Of a DNA stretch of 64,000 nt, positions 1 through 12,295 are shown in pieces. The notes below the pieces were generated by a model. That model was not told the DNA's origin. It ran no database searches and worked only from the letters and a program-made list of their open reading frames with translations. How positions within the stretch are numbered: position 1 is the stretch's first letter; each line of letters opens with the position of its first letter. The stretch comes from Actinomucor elegans (Eukaryota > Mucoromycota > Mucoromycetes > Mucorales > Mucoraceae). A program made the position numbers and the translations under genes. The stretch covers positions 1,612,001 through 1,676,000 of the forward strand of contig JAMSLZ010000007.1 in the NCBI GenBank assembly GCA_026027325.1. The letters are read 5' to 3'.

Positions 1-789
1 ACCAAATTTCGAGAAATATGCCTTCCAAGAAGTGTAGAAGGAAAATTTCCCATATTTGATTTTGCGTAGTTTCGTTAGTGGATGGGAAACAATCAAGCAT
101 TCTATCATAGACTGCGCATTATATTTTTTCTTTAATTTCTGCTGAAATAGTCCATTCCTGTTCGTTCACCAACAATACAATAATAACTCATGCCAGTTTA
201 GTTATATATGATATGAAACGTTGGCTTGTTGGCATGTGAGTCTTTTTAGTTGAAAGAAACCAATTACCATCGGCACACTTACGTCAAGGTTTTATGTTTC
301 TTTCGGCATAGCCTCGAGCGTAAAATCATGCCACTAACAGTAGTATAGATATCAAACACCGCTGATTATTTACCCACTAAGGCTAAACGAAGGTTCTGGT
401 GGATGCAGGACTTTATTCTTGAATATTTACCAAATGTGACAATTGATTGAGGTCAGTAAAATCAGTAGCTCATTAGGTTATATGAAATAAGTACCGTTAA
501 TAGCAAACTATGGACAACTACAATAAATCTACTGTACTGGCGTTTTGTAAGCTCAGCTCTCTGAGTACGTAAATGTTTATCAGATGAGAGATTGAACTAT
601 GATCAGAGGAGATCTATAGATGTATCGATTTACTTCGAAATGCGGGTAATCTATATGCAACCCCTGAAATCATAATCTAATCAAATAAAAGCTCTAGTAA
701 ATGCAATAGTTAGTTCCGAACTTGCGCTAGCTATCAATGCAGCATAACCAAGTATAGGAATTGGCCGAAAAATGTAACGATCAATGATG

Positions 790-870
790 AATAGATCTCT
801 AGATCGATATCGGTCATATGTCAGATCTAATATATAGTTCATATTCAGAATGAGCCGATGCATTTATTAA
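790..870 (+). repeat. Dispersed degenerate repeat, copy
   Basis: This copy contains AGATCTCTAGATCGATATCGG followed by a shared core ending in TCAGAATGAGCCGATGCATT and a short TATTAAAA tail. The same order of words recurs in many other gene-poor stretches of the window. Boundaries are approximate because the family is diverged. Confidence 0.5.
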
Positions 871-1869
871 AAAGTAGACAGTGAAGATCATTCATTTTTC
901 AACCGATCGTGTCTGTAGCATTGAAATGTAAAAATGCCAGACATGGTTATATTATCGATGTACTAAGTTGTGGTTATATTTTGCGAATGTATTAAATGTT
1001 ATAAACTGCTTTAGATGGTTTGCGTATGCCATTTCACGAGTGGCAGTAGTTAGAAGGGGCAGTTTTCATGAGGCTATCCATAAATATTCTTGTTAATACT
1101 GTAAATCGATAATAAATTATATCAAAACCATAGTTTTTTTTTTGAAGATGTTTGAAGCAGTCGCCACAAGAACATTGTTCAAGGTATTAAGTACAATTCC
1201 AAGACCATCTATCCTGAAAGTAGCATATCCGTTGTTAGAATACACTTGTACAGTTTCTGGAAGGTCTTTCAATGATGTATTTACTCAATTTATCGTGTTT
1301 TCAACTTGTTGCAGCTTTGACATTTCAGTTATAGACTGCGCAGAATTTTCATCAGTAATATCCAAGCGGTATGCCTTCTAGTGGAAAGTGCTTGAGCTCT
1401 TGCATCTAAGCAGTTTTTTCAGTTTCCATTTAGCTTCTAACGAGCCTTCCACTTCTTTTAAATTTGTAAGATATTTAATAAAAAAATAAAAATTATATCT
1501 AACGTTTGGCGACCCATATCCACAGTATTTTCTAGTCTTTGGTAGTGTTATTGCATAGTACTGACTGCCCTTAATAATGCCCTCAGCGCTACATATTTGT
1601 TGAACGTCAAGGTTTTAAATGTTGACTCACTGGACTTGGTTTACGCCTTAGAGAGGAAGTCCTTTTACCGAATATTTAACAAACTTTATTGGCGGCTATT
1701 GGTTGTAAATGCATGCATGTCAAACAAAACAAGTATAGCAGTTTATAAATCCTTCAACCGACCTTTGCCAAATGTTTGAATAGTGCTCCATACCCAAAAT
1801 GAGCCGTTGTACCTACTAAAGTCATTCAGTTAATGGAGTGTAATTTATATTATAAGTGAGGTTCAGCAA

Positions 1870-1967
1870 CCAATAAGCGGCACGAATGGGGCAGTCACGA
1901 CGCGCTTAAAAAACGCGTTCAAGGAAATAGGCGCATCCCTTTTTCGAATTCGCCTTATATTACGCGC
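1870..1967 (+). promoter_or_regulatory. Candidate CCAAT box and three ACGCG sites upstream of FANCI
   Basis: CCAAT is at 1870-1874, ACGCGC at 1900-1905, a perfect MluI cell-cycle box ACGCGT at 1913-1918, and ACGCGC at 1962-1967. They lie within 110 bases of the FANCI start codon. In yeasts such boxes bind MBF and drive G1/S expression of DNA replication and repair genes. That they do so here is inference. Confidence 0.45.
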
Positions 1968-1976
1968 AGTAAAACA

Positions 1977-4900
1977 ATGGATACAGAGATATTCAAACTT
2001 AGTAAAAAAGCGAATAAGAAGCGTCTTGTTGACTTTTTAGATGAGAAAACTGAAGATGAAGTAACTCTAATAAATAAAAAACTCTGTCATATTTGCTCAT
2101 TATTTGAACAAACTAGATTGTTGATCTTGTCAATTCAAAACTAAACGACTATCATTCCACAAACGACGTTGACACTTCATTACTGCTTCGTGCCATACTA
2201 CAGGGTACGAATACACATGTATATATGAGTTTACCGTGTTCTGACCATAGTATTATAGGCTCACCAACTGAAGGCGGTCAAAGCCAATGCATTCAACGTC
2301 GGTATTTGGTTGTCAAATGTGTTATCCAATGGTAAGCGATACGCATAAACCCATTACGTACTTTCTTCTCACCGAAACTGATAGGTTGAGCAACGAAGAG
2401 AAAGATATACCCGAGAAATCCAAGCAAGCATCTTCAGTGGTGAATTTGATTTTACCTGAAGTAAGGCTATCATCATCCTTGTGATATATGTAAATAACCG
2501 TCTACTCTTTTAGATGGAAATCCTTCCAAAAAGTATGCTGAGAAGCGCTGGCAAGTTGATCACCGATATTTTGGCAGAAACCAAGCCTATCCAACTTCGA
2601 TTATTGGACGTATTCTCAAAAATATGGAACGTGCTGGCCGCAACTGAAGAAATGACCGAGCTAAGTGATTTATTCGATCACTTGCTGGAAGCAAATTGGC
2701 ACAGCCAATGCATTGTTGGTATTGCTTCCTCGTTAAATGATATGGAACTGTCCAAATCTGAACTAGAAATCGTTCTGAAATACATGCTAAAGTACGTATC
2801 TTGTGTTATAGTAGTATTCGTCAAAAACTGATCCTTTGACTTGCTTTAGAAAACTACCAGATATCGAAGTGGAGGAAGTGCCACCATTCGTTTGGCAACT
2901 GCTGCTTATTTCTCGAAAGGTAATGTGTAAAGAATTTCGTCGAATGGAAGCAAAGACTAACAATTTCGTAGGGTCATAAGCGATTGGTTTTGAGTGGTAT
3001 ACTTGATTACTTTAACAAAGCCAATGAAGAGCAAATAAGGTTTAACTTAGAAATAGGTCTTGCAATTAAAACAGTCTAAACTAACACTTACAATGTATAG
3101 TCGAGCAGAAGGCACAGTGATGTTACATATATCATTTGCGCTGAAGCAAGATCAAGACCTAGGTAACGAGCTCGTTAAACTGATCAAAAGCAATAAAGGA
3201 AGCCAGCTGGAACTTTTCAATGTCGCTTGCCTTTTGACTGCCGCTAGAATTCATAGACTTCAAGATACCATCTTTGATCTTTTCAAAGCATCCATCATTT
3301 CTGTATATAGAGATAATGAAAGACTCGAACGATGCCATTGGATATCTGCGTACTCTCCTCTAGAAGCTGACAAATATGGCCAAGTCCTTTTAGATGTTAC
3401 AGATCGATCTGCTACTTCAGGCTGGGATCAAGTTATTCAGAGTTTGACCCAATTGTCACTGATACTCATCGACACTGCAGCAAATACTGGCAGTTTCTTC
3501 AAGAATGACAGTAAATCAACTCCTCCTTTTTGTTATGTAATTTGTTAACTTTTTTCTTATACTACCATAGCCATATTAAAGACCAGAAGTAACGCAGCAA
3601 AAGAGGACGGACCTATGGAAAAGGTCGCGCAGCTTGGTATCGACATCCTACTCCGACTCTTTAAACACCATGATGTAGTGAGAAGCGAGATCTTGGAGCA
3701 GATCACGTCACGCATTGTGTCAAGAGCCAATAGTGCAATGGATTTCCTCAAATTGCTTACTACCATTATCAAAGATTATCCTGATACAGTTGAGAAGTAC
3801 CTCAGTAATGTAAGTACCCAAAGTATTGGTGATAGGTTCTTCTTTTATCTAATCAATACCTTTTTATCCGTTTTACAGATTAAAGACACATTAGATTTCC
3901 TTTCATTCTTGCCACTACCGACAGCCGAGCGTTTATTATCTGCTGTCCAACCTATATCTAAAACAAATGAGAGTTTTAGAGATGGAATGATATTAGTACT
4001 TCGTAAAAGTTTGTTCGCAAAGTAAGTACTTATGGAAATCAACAGGAACGCTACTGATCAATTTACCTCAGAGATATAAACGGGCGAGAAATGGCTGTTA
4101 GAGGGTTCCTGAACATTCTTAACGAGCAACTTGCAGAGATAAACCAAGAACAGGAACAGGTCTCAGCGGCCCAAGGTGTTGCTTTTGAAGTTCTAGGTAG
4201 GTTCAGTTGATCGCTATAGTCGTGTATCTCACTGTAATCGTCTGATAATAGGTTTATTGAGACGGTGCTTTAGTCAGCAATGTGAAATTAGAACTTGTGC
4301 ATATAACGGCTTAGGCTCTTTGAGTCAAGAATACACTTCATTTTCTGGTGATATATTCGAACTACTCTATACTCAGGTTAGTCACTGTTTGCCCTTGTAT
4401 CTCATTGAGTACTTATCACCCAAATTAGTTTATGAGAAGTTATGAAAAAGATAGCAGTATTAGCAATCCTATCAAACTAGATGTGTGTGTAGAAAACGCG
4501 AATAATGGTGGTTACCCTAAAATTGTAGAGCCAATTCACATATTACTGGCCAACTTGGTCAAAGCGCTTAATGCTGCATCCACAGAGAACACAACTTCAT
4601 TAACTTCGGAAACAATTGTACGCTTCAAAAGCTGTATGGAGTCATTTATCGATCGTCTTTCCAAAGCCAGTTTAGAAGACTTTGAGCTTGACAAGACTGC
4701 CAACTTTGATATGGCCACACATTTAGGTTTAAGAAATAATCTGTATGCCAATCTTGTGTTAGGCATCTATGAGGTAACAGACAGACAGTATATTCAACCT
4801 AAGCACAGACTTGATAATAGTGTTTATGTAGATTTCAATGGAGTATGTTCATTTGGAGAATGGTATTACAGATGAATCAAGCAGGCTACTTCTCACCTTG

Positions 4901-6707
4901 TTCAAGAAACGAAAGGCACTGATCAATAACTTGAAAGATGTTTCTACAAACGAAAAAGGCAGAAAGAATGTCACACTAGCAGATCATTCCTGCGTTAGTC
5001 TATGTTTCGCGTCTGGTGTATTAGAATCTGTGTTTCCTATTGCAAAAACTGAACAATCAGATGCTGTTCGTGATCTTCGTTCTGATATCGATTTTGCACA
5101 GTTTATTGTAACAAATACTTGCAACAGTCTCAAATTGGTAAGCGAGGCAATTTGTATTGATTTTCCTCGAGCTAATAGTCCTTGATAGACTATTGATGAT
5201 GATTATTATCACCGAGATAATGACCTGTTTGATCGTAGTGTAGATATCTGCAGGATCTATATGTCCATATTGAATAGCGAAGACTCAGATAGCATATACG
5301 CAAACCAACAATCCAACAAAAAGACACCTTCTGTGCTTGCTTCTATCGCCAACTCTCTCTTCTCTACATTTGAACTCGTGCAACATGTCTGGCCCAACCG
5401 CTTCGTTGAACTTGTGTCAAACATTCTCTCTATAGAAGACAGTGACAAGACGAAAAATCAGACCATTATCGATTTCATTCTGCAGCTCAAAGAAGTTGTG
5501 TTCAAGTTTCTTTCTGGTCGTCAGCCTATTTACAAAGAAGCATCCAACGTCATGCACCTCGCTACCTTCCTTTGTGGCAAGCTGGAAAAGAAGAGCCCAG
5601 ACTTTAATACAAGTTGTGAACAGGTCGTGACATGGTTGGATGAAATTGCTAAAGAGCGTCCTATCGAAGAAACTACACTGACAAGGGATATCATTGCATT
5701 ACTTATACAATCAAGCGCTAATATTAGCGAATTCAGTATCATTCACAAGCTTTGTAGAGACATTCATCTATTCACGGGTGATTTAGAGGTACCCCAAGAG
5801 GAGACTCAGTTGGAACCAAACGTGAACTATCAAATTGTGAACCTCAAAACGTTTGCAGTGATCACGACCAAAGTTTTTGAATTCTTGGACGCATCTTTTG
5901 ATGATTTAACCTGGTGTATTGGTAGATTGAAACTATGTGGTAAGAAAGAAAACACTGTTATGATAAATTGTGCTGATTCCCATTCATCAACTAGCTGCTG
6001 CAGAACCAACTGAAGATAACACCAAAAAATTTGAAATGAGAATCTGTAAGCGATTGAGTGCTTCCTTAGGGATATTGAGTGAACTGGTCAAGTCGGTATT
6101 AACCGATTTACACGCTGAAAGTCTCTTTAAAACCTTGGCCAAAGCTTACAAGACACTTCATACACTCGTTAAATATGTAAGTCTGACAAAAAAAAATATT
6201 GACAGGAGCTGTGATACTGATATCTTAATGTAGAAAATTGTCTATCCACAAGACATCTCAACCGACTTTATCAATGTTATTAGCAAGTCTGGCACGGATA
6301 TAACAGACAAAATGTATAAATTCCTTACCGTCTATGGTCAATCCCAAAGCGTAGATACTGCTACTCACAGTATCAAAAAGAAGGGCAAAAAAAAGGAAGT
6401 CAATATGAAGCAAAAAGCTAAAATTCAACGCGAGTCTAAAATGATACCCAATCTAATTTTTGCCGTAGAGCAATATGAGCGACATTTGATCCAGTTAAGC
6501 AGGAAGTCTAAAGTTGATTTTATGCAGTACATGAAGCGTAGTACCTCTCGTGATTTTAAAATTCAAGTGGATATGGTGCAGCAAGGCAATAGCTCAGATG
6601 AAGAAGAGAGTGAAGAAGAGGAGAATTTAAAGAGAAAGCGGGGTAGTAGAGTGAACACTGATCAAGATGAAGCAGGTGAATCATCCAAGAGAGCTAGAGT
6701 ATCATAG
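1977..6707 (+). CDS. FANCI: Fanconi anemia group I protein (FANCI) homologue
   Basis: FANCI pairs with FANCD2 to form the ID2 clamp that is loaded on DNA at interstrand crosslinks in the nucleus. I reconstruct 17 exons: 1977-2060, 2117-2204, 2259-2331, 2385-2460, 2514-2791, 2850-2919, 2972-3039, 3101-3510, 3571-3809, 3879-4021, 4072-4196, 4252-4376, 4429-4773, 4832-5137, 5189-5939, 5995-6176, 6234-6707. The frame is consistent and gives 1278 residues, against 1328 in human. Similarity runs the whole length. Examples are LLLRAILQGSP near the N-terminus, AEGTVMLHISFALK, DFLSFLPLPTAERLLSAVQP, SLEDFELDKTANF and the C-terminal signature SKVDFMQYMKRSTSRDFKI. The tail is acidic (DEEESEEEE) followed by basic KRKR, probably a nuclear signal. 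Unusually, the residue aligned with the human monoubiquitinated Lys523 is Glu516 (codon 4088-4090), in the context GREMAVRGF. The SQ cluster that follows in vertebrates is absent. The promoter has ACGCG sites. Confidence 0.93.
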
Positions 6708-6926
6708 TTATAATAAAAGCTCCTCATTATTATAATGCTATTTCATTATCTATCTGTTTAGAGTTGTGAGGCTGTGTTTTTCACATAAAACGCAAGTGAT
6801 GAAGGACCCCATATAAATGATACACTTATGATATTAAAATATAGGTCGGGAGCCGCTTATCCATAAATGATCAGGTTCGCTCAGAATTTTGATCTCGCTT
6901 TGCATAGCAAAATATTACTGATACCC

Positions 6927-6957
<31 letters not shown>

Positions 6958-7996
6958 TTAGCAAAACTTGTGTAAAATTAAAGGGAAAACCAAAAGACTT
7001 AGTGTATTTGACATCCTTAATTTATAGAGTCATTGATAAAAAGCATTCTTTGGTTCTCTTGGAAATGAAGCAATAAATCGAGTTAGTTTATATATAATAA
7101 ATATTACTCGGTACTCGTTAATATGGCGAATTTAAATAATAATTTGAAAAGATATCAGGAAAGCGCTGTTTTGAAAATTTGAACCTAGGGGGGGGGGGCG
7201 GTGCACCTTTTTTTTTCATTTTTAACATTTCTTCATTTCTCAAGTGATTTCGGTCTACTGTCGCATTTGATGACTAGTAAATGTTCATAATGAAGTGCTT
7301 ATTTCATTGAAGCACTATATGTATATTATATTTTAGTGATGTAAATTATACAACTTTTTAAGCATTGATCTACAGATCTGTAGAGTTCTCCCCCGTTCTC
7401 GATCAAATGCTTCATCTGACAAGTAAACCTCGCTCGGAATGAGTGCCTACATCTATTAAAATACTTGTTTTATTGAAGTATAGATATTATATTTTATTTT
7501 TGGATAATAGATGTAAATCACGCGTACTTCCTATAACTTTGATCTAATCTTTCAGCCTATTCCGGCAAAATGTTGCATTACACAACACTATGCACATGCT
7601 CAAAATGGAACGTTGAGTTCATTAGAACATCAATATAAATACGATATGCTTATTCTATTATCTGACTTGTTCATATGTCCTGATCTCTAATCTCATCAAT
7701 AATAGGCTATCGATTTTCCTAATTAGAAGTTTAGAGCTTTCCTAATTTAGTGATGATTACAGTGAAAACGATATCACTTGGTCAATGATAGTGGCGATAT
7801 ATGGGTAGAAACAGTATATTTTCACAGCAGAAAAGATCATCACCTAAATCAAATGTTACCTAATTGATAACCAAAACCATATAAATCTTTATATAGATGT
7901 TTGTAGAACTTCATTCCTGGCGCCTTCTGTCAAACTTTATTTAGTTAATGCGGTAGATATGTGTAATGATGCTATTGTAACATATATGATTTAAAT
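6708..7996. other. Intergenic, repeat-bearing
   Basis: No gene seen. The block lies between the convergent ends of FANCI and the RMD1-family gene. It holds a 29-base poly-A run (6927-6955), a G-run near 7189-7199, and three successive copies of the dispersed repeat core near 7251, 7401 and 7564. Confidence 0.6.
7187..7640 (+). repeat. Cluster of three degenerate copies of the dispersed repeat
   Basis: A G-rich run is followed by a T-run and then the core CGGTCTACTGTCGCATTTGA (7251-7270). Second and third cores begin near 7401 (GATCAAATGCTTCATCTGAC) and 7564 (GGCAAAATGTTGCATTA). The spacing is therefore about 150 and 163 bases. The flanking words AATGAGTGCC and ATCTATTAAAATA follow the second copy, as in other copies. 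Confidence 0.5.
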
Positions 7997-9416
7997 TTAC
8001 TCTTTGTTATGAAACAAACTAAACGCGTCTAAGGTAGTTGTGATGACGGCAACAAGGATTTCCATAGCAATCAGCCAGATAACAATCCATTCTAAATGTT
8101 CGCCTATTCATACATGTATTTGTTAGCGCAATACAAATACCAACTCAAAGAAACTTACCATGAGAACTATTCAAGTGATCTTTCAGCATCTCCAACAAAT
8201 CACTAATCACTTCTACACGCTGGTTTAACAGTTCTACACGCTGTGATATTTCCAAATAGCTTCGAATGGCACTATACAGAGGTTCTAAAGTGGGCTCAGA
8301 CCAAAAAATCTCAGGTGTATCCAATATATTCGAAACAAGATTCACGTTGATTCTCATGATAAACAATTGACCCATCTTTTTTGTAATAGCCGTTCTATCA
8401 TGTTGATGAGCTAAAATGAAGCCTCTTTCATATTGTTAACTTCTTACCTTGACATATGGATATTTCCACTTTCCGCCATGACTTGAGGTATATATTTCGT
8501 ATCATTAATGGTATCATCAATCAACCTTTCAAACAAGGTCATTTTGACACTTTGTGCAATGGCATGAGAGATTGTCAGCTTGGCAAGGTAGTTTGAAGGA
8601 TGACGCAAAGTGATAATATCGTTATAAATACGAGGCTGGTAATAGTCATTGTAATAGTATCGGAATTCCTCGGTCTCCACGTCTTCTACTTCCAGTTTTT
8701 CTTCCTCAAATGGCTCCAATTCCTTTAAAATTAAAAGTTCTTCTTCAAGCGTCATACCCCAGAACACGATTACACCATAATCAAACAGGAACATCTCGGG
8801 TAATATTGCAGATATCACCTTTTGTGGTTTACTGGATGGAGGCGGTAAGGGGTATGAGGTATAAGGTGTATAGACACTGTATAAAAAAGAGGGGGTTAGG
8901 AACAAAGGTTTTACTTTCTTTATCTCTATAATACCATTCATCAAACCGTTTGGGTGCAGTACAATTGGTTTTTCGCTTTAGTCTCAAGTATTTTAATAAG
9001 GCATCCATACGGTATGCTCTATTATACGTAATCAGTATAAGATATTCCTCGAGAGTTTCACTCGAAAATACTTACGAAGCTGTACAGTAAGCAGTAGCCC
9101 GAGATAACTCATTGCGATCGAGTTTATTCAATCTTTCTGCTTCAATGCGAGCCGATCCGTGAGGAATCTGGGCCAATTGCGTATACACATCGACATCAAA
9201 CAAGTTTTCTTCGACTGTGCGGGCATCGTCGTTATCTGGAAATAGTTTTAGTTTTTGAGATATCTTCGTTGTACGGTTGGGTTGTTTTGGCTTTGTATTC
9301 CGGGCAGCAGTGGGTTGAGTATGAAAAGTAGCATATTCAACTTCTTGAGAGCTCAGTAAAGGGTTCGTCTCTTCTGTAGAGGGATATTGTCTGCGACGTA
9401 CAGCTGAAGTCGACAT
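7997..9416 (-). CDS. RMD1/Sif2 family (DUF155) membrane protein
   Basis: Members of this family are yeast Rmd1 and Rmd8, needed for meiotic nuclear division, and fission yeast Sif2, which interacts with the SUN protein Sad1. Their biochemistry is not settled. Five exons read from the minus strand: 9416-9076, 9018-8935, 8876-8448, 8394-8159 and 8103-7997, giving 398 residues. Family signatures visible in order are ATAYCTASAYRMDALLKYL, PKRFDEC, the block DYGVIVFWGMTLEEE, AKLTISHAIAQSVKMTLFE, and MGQLFIMRINVNLVSN followed by LDTPEIFWSEPTLEPLY. A C-terminal hydrophobic segment, EWIVIWLIAMEILVAVITT, is the expected membrane anchor. The N-terminal 80 residues are polar and variable, as usual. I chose the ATG at 9414-9416; there is no upstream in-frame ATG close by. 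Confidence 0.88.
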
Positions 9417-10288
9417 ATTCAATAGTAAACAAAGAAGAAAGGGAAAAAAAGAACGTGTAACGATCCTTTTCGATCTAACTAAAGAAATTTTCTCGGAGCC
9501 AGTTACCGTAAAGGAACCTAACAGTAACTCTAAATGATCTGTGGCCTTTAGATGTATCTTGTTGTTGTCCGTATTTTCTAATCGCTAGAATGCAATTATG
9601 GGCCTGTAATAAGCCCATATAAACTTATAATAACTAAGAGCAAGCTAGTATATCATGCAAACATCAGAGATGATTGGCTTACAACATAAGTCCATGATGA
9701 TGCAAGTCCCGAGACTAACACGTCAGTAATATAAAAAAGTATTTTAACCTTTTAATTATCTCTTTATTATGTATTATATTGCAGCAGAAAGGCGCTGAAA
9801 TACCTCACTGGCCTAGTTATAGGTAAGGAGGATCCTAAAACCTCCGTATGGCCTTCTCTGATTTTTGGATTTCAGATAATCTTTGAATAACTATACAAAT
9901 ACCTAACTTCTTTTGTTCGTGAGATTCGAAACCCTGACTCGTCAGTCATCATTAGAGAAATTCAAGATGAAAGTACATACAAAACTAAAAACGCTGCCTT
10001 TGGCAGATGAATTCAACCGCAAGTGTTTCTGTTATCAACACGAAAAGTTCTATCGATTTCTATTTAATCTCATATTGGCTAAGAAGGATCAGAATATCGT
10101 CAATGGTAAGAGAGAAAAAAAAAAAGACAAAATATCCAAGTACTTTATAGTTGATGGTGTATCGCAATACAACACCAACTTGGAATAGAGCCCTTACTTC
10201 TCTACTAGCGCCATCAAAAGGTGTGCTTGAATCCTCGCTTTAAGCTTGAATAGGCTGAAATTGATGATGTTTTTTGAGCTGCTTTTCT

Positions 10289-10607
10289 CTATAAGAACGT
10301 CGGAGAGTCATTCCTCGATCTCAGAATGTTTCCTTTTCGCTTGACAATCGCATGGTGTCCTGCTTCGACCAGCTCCAAAAGTAAATACTTGGAACTGTTT
10401 TCATACGAGATTGGTAATGCACAAAGAAAATAAAGTGTGCTGCTATTTGTACTAATAAAAATATTTATTGTAAGGCGATTATTATTCTTCAATTACTACC
10501 AATTGTGTAATGACACGCAAAACCATCTAAAACCGTTTCTAGAGCATAATGCATTGGCAAAATGCAATAATTTTATCACCACAGATTAACGGACTGATGG
10601 TATATCC
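10289..10607 (+). pseudogene. 3' relic of a third copy of the PD-(D/E)XK-like paralogue family
   Basis: From about 10398 the sequence follows the 3' end of the gene at 13214-15422. TTCATACGAGATTG, then GCACAAAGAAAATAAAGTG around a stop codon, then scattered identity to TTTTATCACCA near 10571. The corresponding stretch is 15387-15600. The upstream frame from 10310 stays open to the same stop (last residues SYEIGNAQRK). None of the conserved upstream exons is visible, so this is a truncated copy. A reverse-oriented dispersed repeat follows both the relic and the intact gene, suggesting one duplicated segment. Confidence 0.6.
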
Positions 10608-10684
10608 AATCTTTTATCTTTACGGTTTAATACATACACGACAAGTTGAAAAATTAATACAATTTGTTAATAAAGGTTCTAGCA

Positions 10685-10775
10685 AATGCAACTGTTCAAT
10701 CTGAGTATGAAATACACATCAGATGTAACATTCAACCAAGATCAGTCGATAGATATATAGATTTGGATTAAGTGA
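10685..10775 (-). repeat. Dispersed degenerate repeat, reverse copy
   Basis: The complement reads CTATCGACTGATCTTGGTTG, then AATGTTACATCTGATG, then CATACTCAGATTG, the same order of words as the forward copies. Confidence 0.5.
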
Positions 10776-12149
10776 AATGTATACAACTTACAGATAATCC
10801 CTAAATCTAATATATTCGTAGAAATTCACTCAAATGAAACATGTAATTCTTCTTGAACATGTACAAAGTTGAAGGTGGATAATTACTGAAAAAAAATCGA
10901 AAAGTGCGTTTGGGTCCAAATTTTGAAGAAGCAATTTTTTTTTATGGAACTTGAAGACCATCTTTTAGTGGCTTATTCTATTAATAAGGTAAACTCACTA
11001 TTTAAAAGTATTCGAGTATACATTTTATGGATTTGTTATATACAATACACTTTAGCTATGAAACTGCCCTTAAAAAAACTCAAAATCACCCTTATTAATG
11101 TTTTTTCTGCAATAAGCGAAATAGGGAATGTTCTTCCATATATTATTTAATAAGCTTTTAAGCTATCCATAAACTTTGTTAATATATATTACATATGTTG
11201 GCAATTGCTTACCATGAAAAATAAGTCCAAAGTTCCCACTCCAATCCGAGAGAGCCTCGGGGAAACTAAATTGTCGAATCTTTGCTAGCTATTAAAAATT
11301 TGGAAGATCCTGTAGTGATGTCTCTTATATTAACCTTTCTTGGAACTAAAAAGATTTTAGAAGCATGGTTCATTATTCAACCTTGTTTTGCAGGTTTCAA
11401 AATATAGAAGTGCTTCATTTGTTGATATAAGCAACTAGGGCCTACTAATCATAGGATTAAACAATGCCTTGCTTCGAATTGTGAAGAAATCAGCTCTATA
11501 CATGATTTAAAAAATACCCTTCAATATGTACTTGGAACTGTAGAAAGCGGTTGAATGATAAAGCATGACTCTTGATGGCAATCGATACCATCAAGGGAGA
11601 TACAAAGCTATCATCACGCTAGAACACCACTGCTGGCCAAATTTTAACTGACTCATTCAGTATTTATTAGCTTTTAAGCGCAAGAAAAGTAAATTGAATT
11701 AAAAACATGCATTGCATTCGATAAAAAGGTGGCACAAATAAGTAATGCCACCACCACCAGTGCAAGTTTTCCCAATCCCTATTGTCTCTCGGAGATCCAA
11801 CAATTTACTTTTACTGATTCAATGTGAATTTTTTTTTATTTACGAACCATTGACAATACATACGATATGTGATAATAGAAGTTATGAGTACTATAACGTT
11901 ACATAGAAGTAGATACAATTCACTTGAAGTTTTATTAGATTCATTGAGCTATCATTGATTTAAAGATAATTTTTGTGCGTGTATGTGTTTAAGAAATTTT
12001 GCCATAATTAAAGCAGCTCATATATACTAAAATCCACACATCTACACTCAAATACTTTTAAATATATTGAACCTATGTTACAAATAGGCAGTGCTTATGA
12101 AGCACCATTTTCATGCTCCATAAAGAAAATTATTGCTTCAAATTTTAGT

Positions 12150-12295
12150 CTTTGGGGGGGGGTGCTCATTTTTTTCAGAGATCATCCATTTTTAATATTG
12201 CCACATTTCTCGACCGTTCTCGGTCAAAAGTCGCATTTGATAAGTATTCCATACTAAGAATAAGTGCGTCCATTTATTAGAAACTTTATCTAAAT
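12150..12295 (+). repeat. Dispersed degenerate repeat with upstream G-run
   Basis: A run of G followed by TGCTCATTTTTTTC leads into TTCTCGACCGTTCTCGGTCA and AAAGTCGCATTTGATAAG. It ends with TCCATACTAAGAATAAGTGC and CATTTATTAG. The G-run, T-run and core order matches the copy at 7187, making the shared unit longer than the core alone. Confidence 0.5.

Larger units (their letters stand above)
1..1976. other. Gene-poor AT-rich region upstream of FANCI
   Basis: I see no gene I can support here. The open frames are short, lack splice-consistent extensions and match no family I know. The minus strand contains the same short word, TGCGCAGTCTAT, near 110 and near 1335, so parts may be decayed mobile-element DNA, but I could not identify a transposase. 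Copies of the dispersed repeat described elsewhere lie near 790-870 and 1765-1830. The last 110 bases look like a promoter for FANCI. Confidence 0.6.

Noticed and set aside
1142..1800. Open frames that might be a decayed transposase, with TGCGCAGTCTAT shared with 105-125 on the minus strand.
   Set aside because: No conserved catalytic block or terminal repeat could be recognised in any frame. The shared word is too short to define an element.
9913..10188. A 91-codon open frame just upstream of the paralogue relic.
   Set aside because: It does not align with any exon of the paralogues and shows no family feature. Basic A-rich composition is enough to explain it.
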